Positions 52,901-64,000 of a stretch of DNA of 64,000 bases are shown here, in pieces. The notes beneath the pieces were generated by a model, which was given only the letters and a program-made list of their open reading frames with translations, was not told the origin of the DNA and ran no database searches. The stretch lies in contig MNCI01027436.1 of assembly GCA_015680685.1 (NCBI GenBank), positions 133,146 to 197,145 of the forward strand, given 5' to 3'. Source of the DNA: Gnetum montanum (taxonomy: Eukaryota; Streptophyta; Gnetopsida; Gnetales; Gnetaceae). A program made the position numbers and the translations under genes. Position 1 is the first letter of the stretch. Every line of letters begins with the position of its first letter.

Positions 52901-54870
52901 TGTCCAAAACTTAAGAAAATGGATTAGTATAGTCACAACACAATATACTAAGCACTTCTCCTCCTTTTTGGATATGGACAAAAAAGGAATGAAGGAGTCA
53001 CATTTCTAAGAATCAAAATTTCTCACTAAAATATATCATTTTAGAACAAAAACATATAGTTATGGAGAGTCATTCCCTAATAAGCATATGCATTCTCATA
53101 TGAAACTCTCCTCTTGTATGAATAGCACCAAAAAGAGTCTATCCACACATATATAAAAATGTTTCATAATATAATTATGCATAAGATACAAACATTTTGC
53201 AAGAGAAACATATGAAGAGTATACATCTCATTAATTTTATAGGGCTAATGAGGTAATACTAGTGTTTATCAAGAGTGGTCATTCATCTATTCGCAACAAA
53301 ATAATCTTTTCAAAGATATTTAAGAGAAAGTAACCTTTTTTAGTACCAATGAGAGTACTTGAGATTTCTAAGGAGAGTACATCTCAACACATATTTGCAA
53401 TGAGGATCTTAGGCACTTAAATTCATACATGCTCAACATACAAAAGGCTATAACACAAGGTAATTTTATATAACATATAAAGTTCAAGAGCTTTTATCAG
53501 TAGAGACCATCTTTAGATAAGGATTTTAAAGATTGATAAATAAATGTCCTCTTTTTCTTTACCAGATGAATATGCTCTTCCTTGCTTGTTGTCTCATATA
53601 GGTGTTACAAATAGGAAACCTAACAATTATGATATCATATCTTTGAGAGAATAACTCAAGACTCCCCCAACATATACGATCCATCTTTTGACACATCTAT
53701 TGTAGCTAGATTTATACCAATTGTTATTCTCCTCTTGAGTCTTTTAGGATCTCCATGCTGCAAAGAAATTCTAAGATTAAGTATGGAGACTAAGGTCTTC
53801 CACTAGTTATAACACTCCCAATCATGACAAACTATATTGAATTCATCAAAAATCATTACAAGAGCACAAACATGAACATCACACATACACAAGGGACTAG
53901 GTGATGTCTCCATAAATCTACAATGTTATACCAAGATCAAGTTTGAAAGAAATACCTCTCATAAAGATATCAAATAATTCATATGCTTAAGAACTTCCTT
54001 TTGGAATGTAGATATCTTCAGAAGATACATGAATTACATTATAGGTACCAATTTAAATTCTTCAACTGCCATACATAAAAAATTTATTAAGAACAACCAA
54101 CTTTAAGATTTCATAAGAAAGAAACAATGTCATAAATTAATTAAGAGTTTGGAGAACAAGACATATATGTTTAAAAAGTAATAACTATTCAACAAAGAGC
54201 TTTTGGTCCATGAGTTTTAAACCACTTGAAACCAATACATTTTAATTAATATTCTAAAAGTTGATTTATCAATAAATACTTCAAAAGTTTAAAAGAACCA
54301 TGCACTTTCATTCAATTATAAGATTAATCACATCATGCTCATACATTCACGAGAGATACCATAAACAAATATTCAAAAAATACCAAATATCTTCCCTTGT
54401 AAGTGCTTATCTTAACATTTTTTGAATACTAAAGCTAACATCCCATAGCTTGAAATGAAGTAAAAACACATCAACACAATTTAGTCTTTCAAAATTAAAT
54501 GTTGACACGATATTTAGCAAGCAAGGAAATAAAAATCTACCTTGACTTACCTTACTTGCAATTGAGAATTAAGGTACCTAGAGTGCTAGAGAATGAGATT
54601 CCTCTTTCAAGGTTTTTCTTCTTGCACAGACTTTTTCTATTTTCAAGGCTTGGCTCCATTTCACGAAATGGCCAAATAGTGTCTTCTCATTCTTAGGTCC
54701 CTTCCTCTTTATTCTCTAAACTTTTTGAACTCCTCATTCTTTTGAGTTGTCCAATCTTTCTTGAATCCTTTCTAATTTTATTTTCTATCCTTTTTACCCT
54801 ACAAAAAATCCTTTCTAAGCACATTTGGATAAGACTAAGGAGTTCTATGATATGACCAAGTGTTCATGTG
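52901..54870 (-). other. Non-coding interior of K
   Basis: AT-rich. I searched by eye for copia RT (YVDDM), RNase H and integrase text on the minus strand and found none. Two phrases (ATGAGAGTACTTGAGAT, TAAGGAGAGTACATCTC) recur loosely near 53350. No gene supported. Confidence 0.55.
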
Positions 54871-56063
54871 ATAAAACTTTAAATTGCAATTCTAGTGTTT
54901 ATGCCCAAACCTACTACAGTAATAACATTTAGTTTTCCTATTTTAGTAAAAGTGATTAAAATTATCAAACTTTCATGATTCCCTTGATTGATTCAGAGTG
55001 CTTTTGATTGAGATGTGGTACCCATTAGTTCTTCATTCTTTCTCATGGCCTTTAATTGAAATGGTATTTTAGATGATTCCTCTTGTGTCTACTATCCTAG
55101 ATCACTCTTATCTTGAGGACTTCTTCCTTGTCCAAGAATCATCCAAAGTGATTCTTTTCCCTTGATTATCTTTTCATTTACAAGCTTTACATTTGCAAGC
55201 TCTTCCTTCATTTTCTCACAAGACTTGGTGAATTTTTCATTCTCAACCCTAATAGTTGAGATTTATTTTGTGAGTTCTAAAATCTTTAAATTTAATGAAG
55301 AGATGTCTTGATCCTTGTCTTTTTGTTGCGTATTCATCTTTGTGCAAAGACTCTGATACCAAAGTCTAAAGCTTTCATCTTCATCTTTAGATTCATCATC
55401 TAAGGTGCCAACATGATCATCTGTGAGAGCAATATAGATGAGATATGAATCTTTTGCATAATCCTTTTACTCTTAATCATTCCATCTTGTGTAGAAGTTG
55501 GTCTTTTTTTATTCAATATCATTTTCCCCCCTTTTGCAACCTACCATTATTAGGACACTTAGAGGCCACATGACCTCTAACACCAAAAACCCAAATTTCT
55601 ATTGAAGAAGAATCAAAATATAATTTGAAAAATTTCTACCTCTTTATTTACCTTTGAATTTTTTGGATATTTTATTATTTGAGTTTTTACTCATCTACTC
55701 AATCACATTGCTTAGCTTTCGAATCTCAACCTTAAAGTCTAAGTTCTCTTTCTTGAGATAAGAGCATTCATCATTAAGAACTTTAATTTTTATTTCTTTG
55801 ACATTTAAGGCATCTTTTATTTCTACACATAATTTTTGAAATGAAAGAACTTCATGATAAAACATCCCATACCTTTCTTCAATAGAAGTATCATCATGAG
55901 AATTATCCATTTTATAACTGTAGACACTTCTATTTTTGAATGGAAAGAAGGGAATGAGAGACTTACCTTTATAGTAGATGTGATACAAGAATTTGATACA
56001 AAAATTGATGAAACAAATTAGTTTCCTTGTCCAAATGAGTGTGATGTTGATTGCCCCTTCCAT
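54871..56063 (-). pseudogene. gag: Copia gag of element K
   Basis: Minus strand. First ATG at 56063 (MEGAINITLIW). 55695-55930 codes a helical, charged stretch (YHEVLSFQKLCVEIKDAL, KVEIRKLSNVIE). A knuckle remnant FGVRGHVASKCPN lies at about 55550-55590. 55200-55420 has DDESKDEDESFRLW and a coiled-coil-like ENEKFTKSCEKMKEELANVK. A full CCHC knuckle C-YY-C-SRFG-H-KH.N-C is at about 54893-54935. This acidic plus coiled-coil plus knuckle layout fits plant copia gags. Frame order is broken by several stops and shifts. Confidence 0.65.
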
Positions 56064-56099
56064 TGTTCACTCTTAGTAGGTGATAAAGAAAGAAGAGTT

Positions 56100-56117
56100 T
56101 CAAGCTCCAATACAACT
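56100..56117 (-). other. Primer binding site of K, initiator tRNA-Met type
   Basis: Minus strand, just inside the LTR: AGTTGTATTGGAGCTTG; the standard site is TGGTATCAGAGC (9 of 12 match). Confidence 0.6.
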
Positions 56118-57110
56118 TAAGGATCATTGAATTTAGAAGTGGGGTGATGAATAAGTTCCCCAAATTAAAAATTCTTTTAAACAAAGCACACACCAAAATT
56201 AATGTGATTTCCAAACTTGGGTAGTTCACACTCGAAGGGTAGTTTGCTAACATACCTCTAGACTTTGTTTCTCTCAAAATGTGATTTGAAGGATACCACA
56301 TCCTATACAAGCTCTAAGCTTTGCTTCGGAGTGATTCAATGCAATGAGTCCACTCAACTCCAGAAGGTCTTGACAATCTTAGAATGTGATTTCCAAGATC
56401 CCACAACCTCTACAACTAGAGCTCTACTTCGGAGTGTTGTGGCACTACACCAGCACTCAATCCCACAGGATCCCTACAAGCTTAATCAAGATTCCTTTCT
56501 ACAAGAATCACATCAACCTCGTAGGGCAACAAAAGAGAAAAACAATTACAAGGAAAGAATGCAACTAAATTTTCTAATCCTTGTACTTTGGGGTGCAACT
56601 CAATTTGATCACTTACAATAGACAAAAGATAGTACAATGAAGAATAATAACAAGAGAATGATGTATACACTGGTTTCTTGATAATAACACTTGATAGTAC
56701 ACAATCCTTTATGGAGATGTCTTCATGAAGACATTTTTTCCACCATAAAGATGTCTGCTATTTTTTAGAGATGTCTTATTTTGAGCAACATTCAACTCAG
56801 CCAAAACATCTACTATTTCTTGGAGATGTCTTTGCTTGATAGTAGACATTTTTTGTTTCTACAAGACATCTTCATTGATTCTCCTTCACTTAAGGCAAGA
56901 TGTCTGCTATTTCTTAGAGACATCTTTCTTTAGTTTCCTTTGCACTTTAAAATGTTTATTCCTTGTCCATACTCTTGAACTCCTTCATGATTTCTTAAAA
57001 CCTTGTAGATGTCTCAATCCAAGTTCTTACCCTACAAATACAGTAACCAAAATACAAGCATCCTTCTTCTTCCATTTTTTTTAAGGTTTTGACATACCAA
57101 AAGGTCAACA
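56118..57110 (-). repeat. 5' LTR of copia element K (993 bp)
   Basis: Minus strand TGTTGACCTTTTGG at 57110 to GATCCTTA at 56118. Strong match to the other LTR (for example GGGGATGAATAAGTTCCCCA). Confidence 0.85.
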
Positions 57111-59159
57111 CCTTAGCCATTGAAGATGTTAGTAGTGAGGCTATTGGCAAGGCTTGGCCATGAGTGGCATGTTTGGGATCACAAGGATAATACGATGTTA
57201 GTAGTGAGGTGATTCTAAGACTTGTTAATGTATTCCTTTAATAGTGAGAGTAACCAAGACCTATGCTTCAAAGATGCCTAGATAAAATATATAATCTTTA
57301 GGTTTTTGTGACATATTTGAACATTAAATTAATAATAGGATAATCCAATGTTAGTATTAAGATTATTCCAAGACCTTCAGTATCTTCCTTTGGTAGTAAT
57401 AATAACCAAGACCCAACCTTTAGAGATTTTTGGATAAAATATAAAATATTTGAATTTTTTGGATTTTTGAAAAATTTGTGGGTTATTTAAGACTTTAAAA
57501 TATTTTTGAATATTTAATTGGAAATCTTTGTCTAGCAAGTATCCTAAGACTTTTGGTCCAAAACTTATATGTTCCATGAATAAGAAAATAAAATAACCTT
57601 TCTTATTTAAGGGGTTCTGATCCCTTTTTCATTTTGATGTAAAGAGCCGAGAGTAGCAAAACATGAAATGAAAGGTAGATCAATTCTACAAAAGATGGAC
57701 CCCTCGATTTGAAAAATTATTTTTGTATATTTTTTATTTTTGTAAAATAAAAACATTATATACTTTTTGGATATTTGAGTCATGTACCTATTTTTGTAAA
57801 TAAATAATAAAGTATGATAAATATGAAATTGCACTTTCTACAATTTGGATCATGACATTACAAGGATCATTTTTTATTTTGGCAAGTACTATATGTTCAA
57901 GGAAAATTAATATTATTGTATTATATATTAATATTTTATTAATTATTATTTTTAAATTTAATTATTTAATTTAGCCAATATGATTTTTTTAGCACAAGGC
58001 TAGAATGAGGATGATGATGAAATGTGACTATTTAATTTGATAAACTTCAAATGTGAATATTTTTATGTCTAGATCAACTGAGCCAAAACAAGTGTTACTG
58101 AAATCATTATTTCACATATTATTTATTGGAGTAAATAGTTATATTTTTTAACCTTTGAATTTTTGTGGTGATGCTAATATCTATTTGTATGGAAATGAAT
58201 TTTATGCAATTATGTATGTAAGTAGTAAGAAATTTTTTGCACTATATTGCTCTACTAATTTTATACTTCTAATGAACAACTTTAATTTATTTTATGACTT
58301 CCTTCTAAATTAGTAGATCAAGATTAAATCTTGATCCTTGGGATTTCATAGCATTTCTATTAGTTATTTATAGGGTTTTATAGATAATTAATAGGAATGT
58401 TACATGGGTTGATATCAAATCATGGGTTTTTCCTTTGATGTCATAGTGTTAATTTTTTAAGCATTATTTGATTTATATAATATCTTCTCCATAATTTTGA
58501 GTAATGTTTTTATTTTATATTTTAATATTAGTATCATGTTAAAGATGAGATACAAGAAAATCTAGGGGTTGCAACATGAAAATCGAAACTATTTAAATGA
58601 AATACAAAGGTAGAAACAATAATTAGTTGCATTATCAGGGTATAATTATGCATTAAGACAAAAAATAAAAGGCTAGAACTTCAAATTTCTACACCTATAG
58701 AATGAGAAGGCTCTTGAAACAAAGGTAATAAGAAAAGGAAAAGAATCAAAAGAATCTTTTGGTAAACAAGGATTAACTACCAAGTAATATAGGTATCATC
58801 TCAAACAAAAATATATGTATGAAAAAGGTTGTACATCTATGGCCAAATACGAAGATTGTGAAATATGTCCTAAGTTACTAAAAAGGTTGCAATATTTCAA
58901 GGAGGAAAAAAAATACTTTGGCAAGCTATTCAAAACTTTCTTATGACTTTGTTAGAAGGTTTACACCATAAGTTCCAAGGTGCTGATTTTTTATGTTATG
59001 TATATTTTGTATATTTATATATGATATAAATGGTTTATATTTTGTTGATGTACCTATTATGGTTACTTATGCATATAACTATGATGTAGATATTTAATAA
59101 AAATGGGTAAGGTGTATTGGAAAATATTTGTTTTAATTATATGTTTATTTTTTGTTATG
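57111..59159 (+). other. AT-rich flank, possible LTR and leader of a third gypsy element
   Basis: Starts with the right CCTTA of K. Phrases such as GATGTTAGTAGTGAGG and AGTAATAATAACCAAGACC repeat (57126 and 57194; 57257 and 57407). A weak tRNA-Met-like word (TTAGTATCATGTTAAAG) at about 58528 could mark an LTR end upstream of the gag at 59160. No other gene seen. Confidence 0.35.
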
Positions 59160-59798
59160 ATAATTTTGCTATTATAAACTAGGTTCAATACAAAATGCAA
59201 GGGACAAGATTAATCAACAATATTTCATAAGAAAATTCTCAAAATTTCCAAGTAACTCAAAATCAAGTGTTTGAGAAATTGTTAATCTTTCTTTAAAATT
59301 AAAACTAGAACAATTATAATAAGAGCTCTAGGAATGAAAATAATCATCAAGAGGATAGGCAATTAATTCACAATTTTAGGAGGATAAATCCTCCTACATT
59401 CTCAAGAACTAAACATCCCACTATTATGAAATGGTTAAAGTGATTGTAGAAAGCTTTATGAAGCTTACATTGCACTACTATAGAGAAGATTTCTTTAGCT
59501 TATATTAGCTAGAAGGTGTAGTTTAGCAATGGTAGGAGCCAAAGCAAAGAATTAGACATTAGAAAGATGAAGACATTGAATGGAAGTAATTTACTAAAGT
59601 GTTCAAAGACAATTATCTCTCTAGGGCTTACCAAGAAAGGAAAAAATATGAGTTTAATCAACTAATTCAAGGATCCATGTCTATCCATGACTATGATAAC
59701 ATGCTTAGTAAATTATGTGAATATCTTCCCCACGTATTACAAAATAAGGTTGTCCATACCAGAAAATTTGTAAAAGAATTAGGACCTTCCATTAAAAT
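59160..59798 (+). pseudogene. gag: Gag fragment of another Ty3/gypsy lineage
   Basis: Plus strand. 59370-59600 has RRINPPTFS and IEWK.FTKVFKDNYLSRAYQ; 59599-59798 is open: ERKKYEFNQLIQGSMSIHDY, LCEYLPHVLQ, VRKFVKEL-like text. The F..Y......R..K..EF..L.QG.MS..DY pattern is the retrotransposon gag domain of chromovirus-type elements. It is cut at 59799 by the LTR of G, with about a third of the usual gag gone. Confidence 0.7.
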
Positions 59799-60634
59799 TG
59801 ATGAGCAGTGAAGTACCCCTACATCCAACCAACCATACAAATCCAATCAAATTTTGTGGACCTATAGTTCTTCAGTGCACTAGTTCCTCCAGGAAGTGAT
59901 ATGGGCATTGAGAATGTTCGTTGTCTTTCCAACTACACTTGTGAAGCTCAAGTGTATGGTTTAAGTGCAACTAAGGTACATGATTTTTATCATTTTATGT
60001 TTTATAAATTTAATTTCTTACAATAAGAATGAAAAATAATGTAATTTAGGATCTAATTCATCTGTTGCCTAGCTAGCCTAACACAAGTACCTGTCCCAAT
60101 TTTCTAGACACATCCTAAACACATATAGTGCTACTGGGCTACCAAACATTAACTGTTGTTGGATTGGCAACCACTATATGTGTGCTTGAAGTAGTTATGC
60201 TCATGTTCATTAACAACTAGAAATTAATTACTTAATTGAAATGCATAAAAGTAAAGTACATTAAAGGAAACACTAATGTATTCACAATGCTGCAAGGATT
60301 GTTAAAAGAGTTCATTTTTATTCCCACCACACTTCTGTACTTAGGTACTTTAGTGTTTGAAAAAATATTTGTACACACTTAGACTCCTATTGTAGGCACT
60401 CAGAAAATATTTTAACCCTGGAGAAAAAAAACTATAAGAGCTCCACTACTTTGACTGAAAATTGATATGAAAACTAATGCCAAATCATGAGCTTAAGCAC
60501 TATATTTATAGGCTAGCATATATCCTACAATATCATATACCTGACATTGCATCTTGCTCTAATGTTAAGTACTCGATGTCTAGGCTTTGATATCGAGTAC
60601 CTGATATTAGAGCATGCAAAAACATGATTCATCA
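59799..60634 (-). repeat. 3' LTR of Athila-like element G (836 bp)
   Basis: Minus strand start TGATGAATCATG at 60634, after CATGGGGGTA; end CACTGCTCATCA at 59799. TATA at 60503-60510 on minus. The polypurine tract on its right shows that the element's interior extends right. It is inserted in the gag at 59160-59798. A stem at 60560-60602 (AGTACTCGATGTC ... GATATCGAGTAC) sits where E and D carry different stems. Confidence 0.85.
60503..60510 (-). promoter_or_regulatory. TATA box in the 3' LTR of element G
   Basis: Minus strand CCTATAAATATAG, matching E at 50910-50917. Confidence 0.6.
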
Positions 60635-62690
60635 TACCCCCATGACTAAATGAAAACTCATCCTCAAGTAAAGAAGAGGAGGAACAAGTTCCTTACAAAA
60701 TATTAGGAAGGTATGGGATTATTTATTGACATACAAATTAATGAAATACACAAACTCTAAGTACCCAAGTATCCAAAGTTACACTCTTTACAAAATTGGG
60801 TGTTCATGATAAGAGAAGTGAACACTTTGGATAAAACTAATATCCATCACTTCTTAGTAGTTGAAGAGTAAGAGAAAAGGTCCAATGATCATGAATAGTT
60901 TTCATCATGTGGTACTACTGCATCATCCTTAGTGAAGATAGTCTTGCGTCTAGTCCATGCTTTCCACTACAATCACAACAGAGCCATGAATTAGTATGTA
61001 ATGTGTAACACATAGCTATTAAATGCCTTGTCGCATCAGTGGTTACACTTAGCTAATTTGTGATTATGATATATTGATTCCTTTAGGAGTGTTAGAGAGA
61101 AGGCTAACAAATAGGGTAAAATAGATAAGCGGTCCATTAAATTTGAAAAAGCTCAACACAAGAAAATATTTGGAAAGGATGTAAAAATTCACAACAATAA
61201 AAAGGAAATTTTACTAAAAAATGTTGTGAAGATGTGCATAATTTGATGTCATTGATGAGGTAAATAAAAGGATTTGATTGTAAGAGTGTCTAAGGTTAAA
61301 GAACTTAACTAACCTAACCAAAAGATATGCAAGTGGGTCCTTCCCAAAGCAAGCACAGGTCTTTTATGCCCTTGCATAACTTCAAACCAAAGAGTCCATG
61401 GGCTCCATGGATGATTAATGGTTATAGAAGGTTAAGTACAAAAACCTAGAAGAAACTACCTAAGAATTCCAACACATCAAACCAGGACATCAAACAAGAA
61501 CATGAAACTAGCAATGAGGTGAGACATGGAAAGCATAGATGGATGAGGGAGAGGGAAATGGAGCTCCTGATTAAGGTTACATGAAGTCCCTTTTGGATTG
61601 TATGGTTAAATATATTTTATAAGATCCATCATTAGTCTAGTTCAAAACCAACCTTGTTTAGTGACTTCACATTATCATTCTAAGACCAATCCATCCCCTG
61701 AGATATAAGAGTGCTCCCACAAAACAACCACTTTTTCTTATTAAAGAAGAAAAGAGAAGTAAGAAGTGAGGAAGGGCCTTAGTTAGAGGTCACCTTCAAG
61801 CATAGGTAACATGTCTTTCTAGTCTCATAATCAGTGTTTGTAGCCTGTTTATTCTATCTAAGGGGTGCGCTTTGAATTTTCATCATTTTTTTGTTTTTAT
61901 GAAATGGGAGCCACATCATGCAAAGACATGCATTTATTTTTTCTAAGGTATATGCTTTGAATTCCCATAATTTTTTTTATATGAGAACGACACCATGCAA
62001 AGACTTATTCAACTTCCTTTTATTGGTCGACACGCAACCTTAAGAAATCCATGAAGACACACATGCACCTAGGCAAACATAAAGGCATAAAGAATATCAA
62101 ATCCCCTTGAAGTCATACCTTGTTCAAACCTTTGCATCCTTTCCAATTCTAGAAACTACCAAAGTCACAAGTTTGTTAAAGTTTTGTTAACGAAAAAGGG
62201 ATTGCACATTTCTAGAACAAGGAAAATCGTAGAGTTTGTGGATGGGTGGATGTTGTGAACTCACTGCTTGTTGCATAAAAAAATAATGTCCTAATCATCT
62301 GTAATGAAATTCAAAGCTAGAAACTAGACACCAACAATCAAATAACAAATTACTACATCCTACCATCAAGCAACGCATTACCACTGTACCTAGCACTTAT
62401 TAACAAAAGCTAGAAAATCACATCAAAATAAAATAAAATAAATATAAAAAACTATAAAATATTCAAGAAATAGTAAATGTACTAACAATGGAGTAAAAAA
62501 ATTAGAAAGATTAATAACATGAAAACAAGAAGATGTAAAATAAATAATGTGCAAAATAAATAGTTGTAAAGCAAAAAGTTAAAAAACTGAGGAGCTACTT
62601 ATGGTTAGCATGGGTGGCCATATCCCCCACAACTAATTAAAAAGGAGGAGATCCAAAATATGGAGTGTGGTTGTCCATCTGATGAGGTGT
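60635..62690 (-). other. 3' region of element G
   Basis: Starts with polypurine TCATGGGGGTA (minus). It matches 30230-30590 and 33250-35500 of E but lacks the extra ORF, the join being near 60920. The acceptor-like GTTGTGATTGTAG is at about 60971-60983 on minus. No ORF of note. Confidence 0.6.
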
Positions 62691-64000
62691 TTGTTGTATT
62701 AGCTAGCTTATGCTTGTGGAAAGGTTTTATTTATTGGATGTTGACTAGTTGTTTCCTATTTCGGCTCTTAGGTTTGTAGATCATCATGGCCCTAGAAGGA
62801 AAATTTTCATAAATGATGTAAGGTCCTTCCCACAATGTTTGGAACTTAGTTCGTTAAGGTACATGTGTGGGGTTCTAGTAGAGAACCTTATCTCCTAGTT
62901 GAAATTTGACTTTTCTAAATTTAAAGTCATGGTACATTTTTTTGTAGGCCTTGTTCAACTCATTAGATGATAGGGCTACCAATTAGTTTTCATCTAGTAG
63001 CTTGAGATTTAGTAGTCTTTGTTTTTGGTCTAGACTCAAGTTAAGGTCGAGGTCATAGGCTTTTGAAAGTGTATGAAGCTTAGATTGAACAGGAAGTGTT
63101 GGTAATTTTTTAGAATAGCCTATAGGAAATTTCCATGTTGAGTGGTAGGCCTAAAGGGCATTGTTGAGTTTTGTGCTTTAGTATTTCCTATATTTGCTAA
63201 TAGTTTTTATTAGAATCCTTGTGATTTTCCTATTAATAACCTCAACTTTACCCTTGGCTTGGGGGTGGTAGGATGTTATGAGTTTATGTTCAACCCCTAA
63301 GTGTTGCATGAGCTTCTAAAACATAGTGCTTATAAAGTAAGTTCCATTATCAAAAATTAATGCAAGTGGTTTCCAAACCTATTTACAAAATTTTGTTATA
63401 CAAACCAAGTAGCACTAGAAGATGTACAGTTGGTGATGGCTATTACTTCTACCCATTTCATACAATAGTCAATAGTGACTATGATGTATGCCTTTCCATT
63501 TGACATGGGCATGATGGGATACATGAAATCAATGCCCAAGATGTTGAAGGATTCTAGTGGTTGAATCCATTGTTGAGGTCCCTCCATTCAAGCAGTCATT
63601 CTACCATCTTGTTGGAATCATTCACAAGAGTAGATGTAATAGTGAGCATCCCTGAAGATTACTAACCAATAGTACCCTACCATCAATATTTTAATGGCCA
63701 TGCATCTCCTAGCATAGTGTCCTCCACAAGGGCCTTCATGAGTGTCTTGGATAATCCACAATTGATTGGCATCATGGACACACCAACAAACTAGGCCATT
63801 AGCACATATCTTGTAGAGGTATCCGTTGATCTCCATGAAGTGTTTTACCTAGTGAAGAAACTATTATTTCTTCTTATGATCCAACCCTTATGGCATCTCT
63901 TGGGTGAGAAGATAGATGAGAATGGCACCATACCATTCAGGCTCATTGAGAAATTGTTTAGTTATAGCCCCAACAAAGAGGAGTTCATCAAGAAACATAT
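62691..64000 (-). pseudogene. Integrase of element G, cut by the window edge
   Basis: Minus strand. C-terminal part near 62720-63100 (FQLGDKVLY-like text, degenerate). Core at 63396-63587: FNILGIDFMYPI (first Asp kept), MSNGKAYIIVTIDYCMKWVE. Zinc-binding part at 63618-63836: MEINGYLYKICANGLVCWCV, THEGPCGGHYARRCMAIK, VGYYW. The text is closest to E (36240-36644) and D (22560-22870). The second Asp region (SLIFDNGTYF-like) is at about 63340-63360. RNase H begins at the window edge. Confidence 0.8.

Larger units (their letters stand above)
51741..57110 (-). mobile_element. Element K: gag-only Ty1/copia element (5370 bp, CCTTA duplication)
   Basis: Direct LTRs 51741-52881 and 56118-57110, a tRNA-Met-type primer site, a gag with a CCHC knuckle, and a copia-type polypurine tract. 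CCTTA flanks it exactly (51736-51740, 57111-57115). The 3.2-kb interior holds gag text only at 54880-56063; the pol genes are absent, so it is a deletion derivative or a gag-only non-autonomous copy. LTR ends on minus: TGTTGACCTTTTGG ... GATCCTCA. Confidence 0.85.

Noticed and set aside
1-64000. An integrated pararetrovirus or other plant virus
   Set aside because: No movement or coat protein text was seen, and all pol segments come with LTR, PBS, PPT or Ty3/copia domain order.
1-64000. tRNA or rRNA genes
   Set aside because: No cloverleaf-like or conserved rRNA stretch was noticed; tRNA-like words are primer sites of 12-18 bases only.

Overview
The window is repeat-filled nuclear DNA from a land plant with a large genome. 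It holds nested, decayed LTR retrotransposons, tRNA-Asp-type and tRNA-Met-type primer sites, U2-type introns, and broken copies of plant RABA GTPase, CDPK and alanine aminotransferase genes. The age and depth of the nesting would suit a gymnosperm or another very large plant genome, but that is an inference. I see no intact host gene, rRNA, tRNA, CRISPR array or bacterial-type operon. Most broken reading frames are stopped by TAG or TAA where CAG or CAA is expected, as after long cytosine methylation.

Left part, 1-19537: a Ty3/gypsy family of the Tat type (gag, pro, integrase; LTRs of about 1.4-1.7 kb, 5'-TGAAACACC...TACA-3'). Element A (1-2680) is the 3' end of a CpG-rich, probably young copy. 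Element B (minus strand, gag-pro plus 5' LTR, 8753-14786) abuts a plus-strand spliced gene at 3556-8133, whose seven coding splice junctions keep reading phase. Element C (14787-19537) has an LTR fragment joined straight to RNase H and integrase, then a complete 3' LTR.

Middle, 19538-51056: two Athila-like elements lie in opposite orientation. D (plus, 19538-30117) carries protease, RT, RNase H, integrase and a 3' LTR. That LTR is split by insert X (26196-29861, 5-bp duplication ATTAG), which carries fragments of three unrelated host genes on one strand. E (minus, 30118-51056) has a 5' LTR, a tRNA-Asp-like primer site, gag, pro, RT, integrase and an extra coiled-coil ORF behind a splice acceptor. 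Its RT is split by insert N (37876-46315, duplication GYAAC), a gag-pro-only relative of elements A-C.

Right part, 51057-64000: a gag-only Ty1/copia element K (minus, 51741-57110, duplication CCTTA) lies in AT-rich sequence. Next come a fragment of a third gag type (about 59160-59798) and the 3' half of another Athila-like element, G (minus, 59799 to the window edge).

Inferred order of events: E is old; D inserted into E's 3' LTR, X into D's 3' LTR, N into E's RT, C into D's gag, and B into C's 5' LTR. The most unusual items are the spliced gene at 3556-8133, the gene-capturing insert X, the extra ORF in E, and the coding DVKLA repeat shared by C and N.
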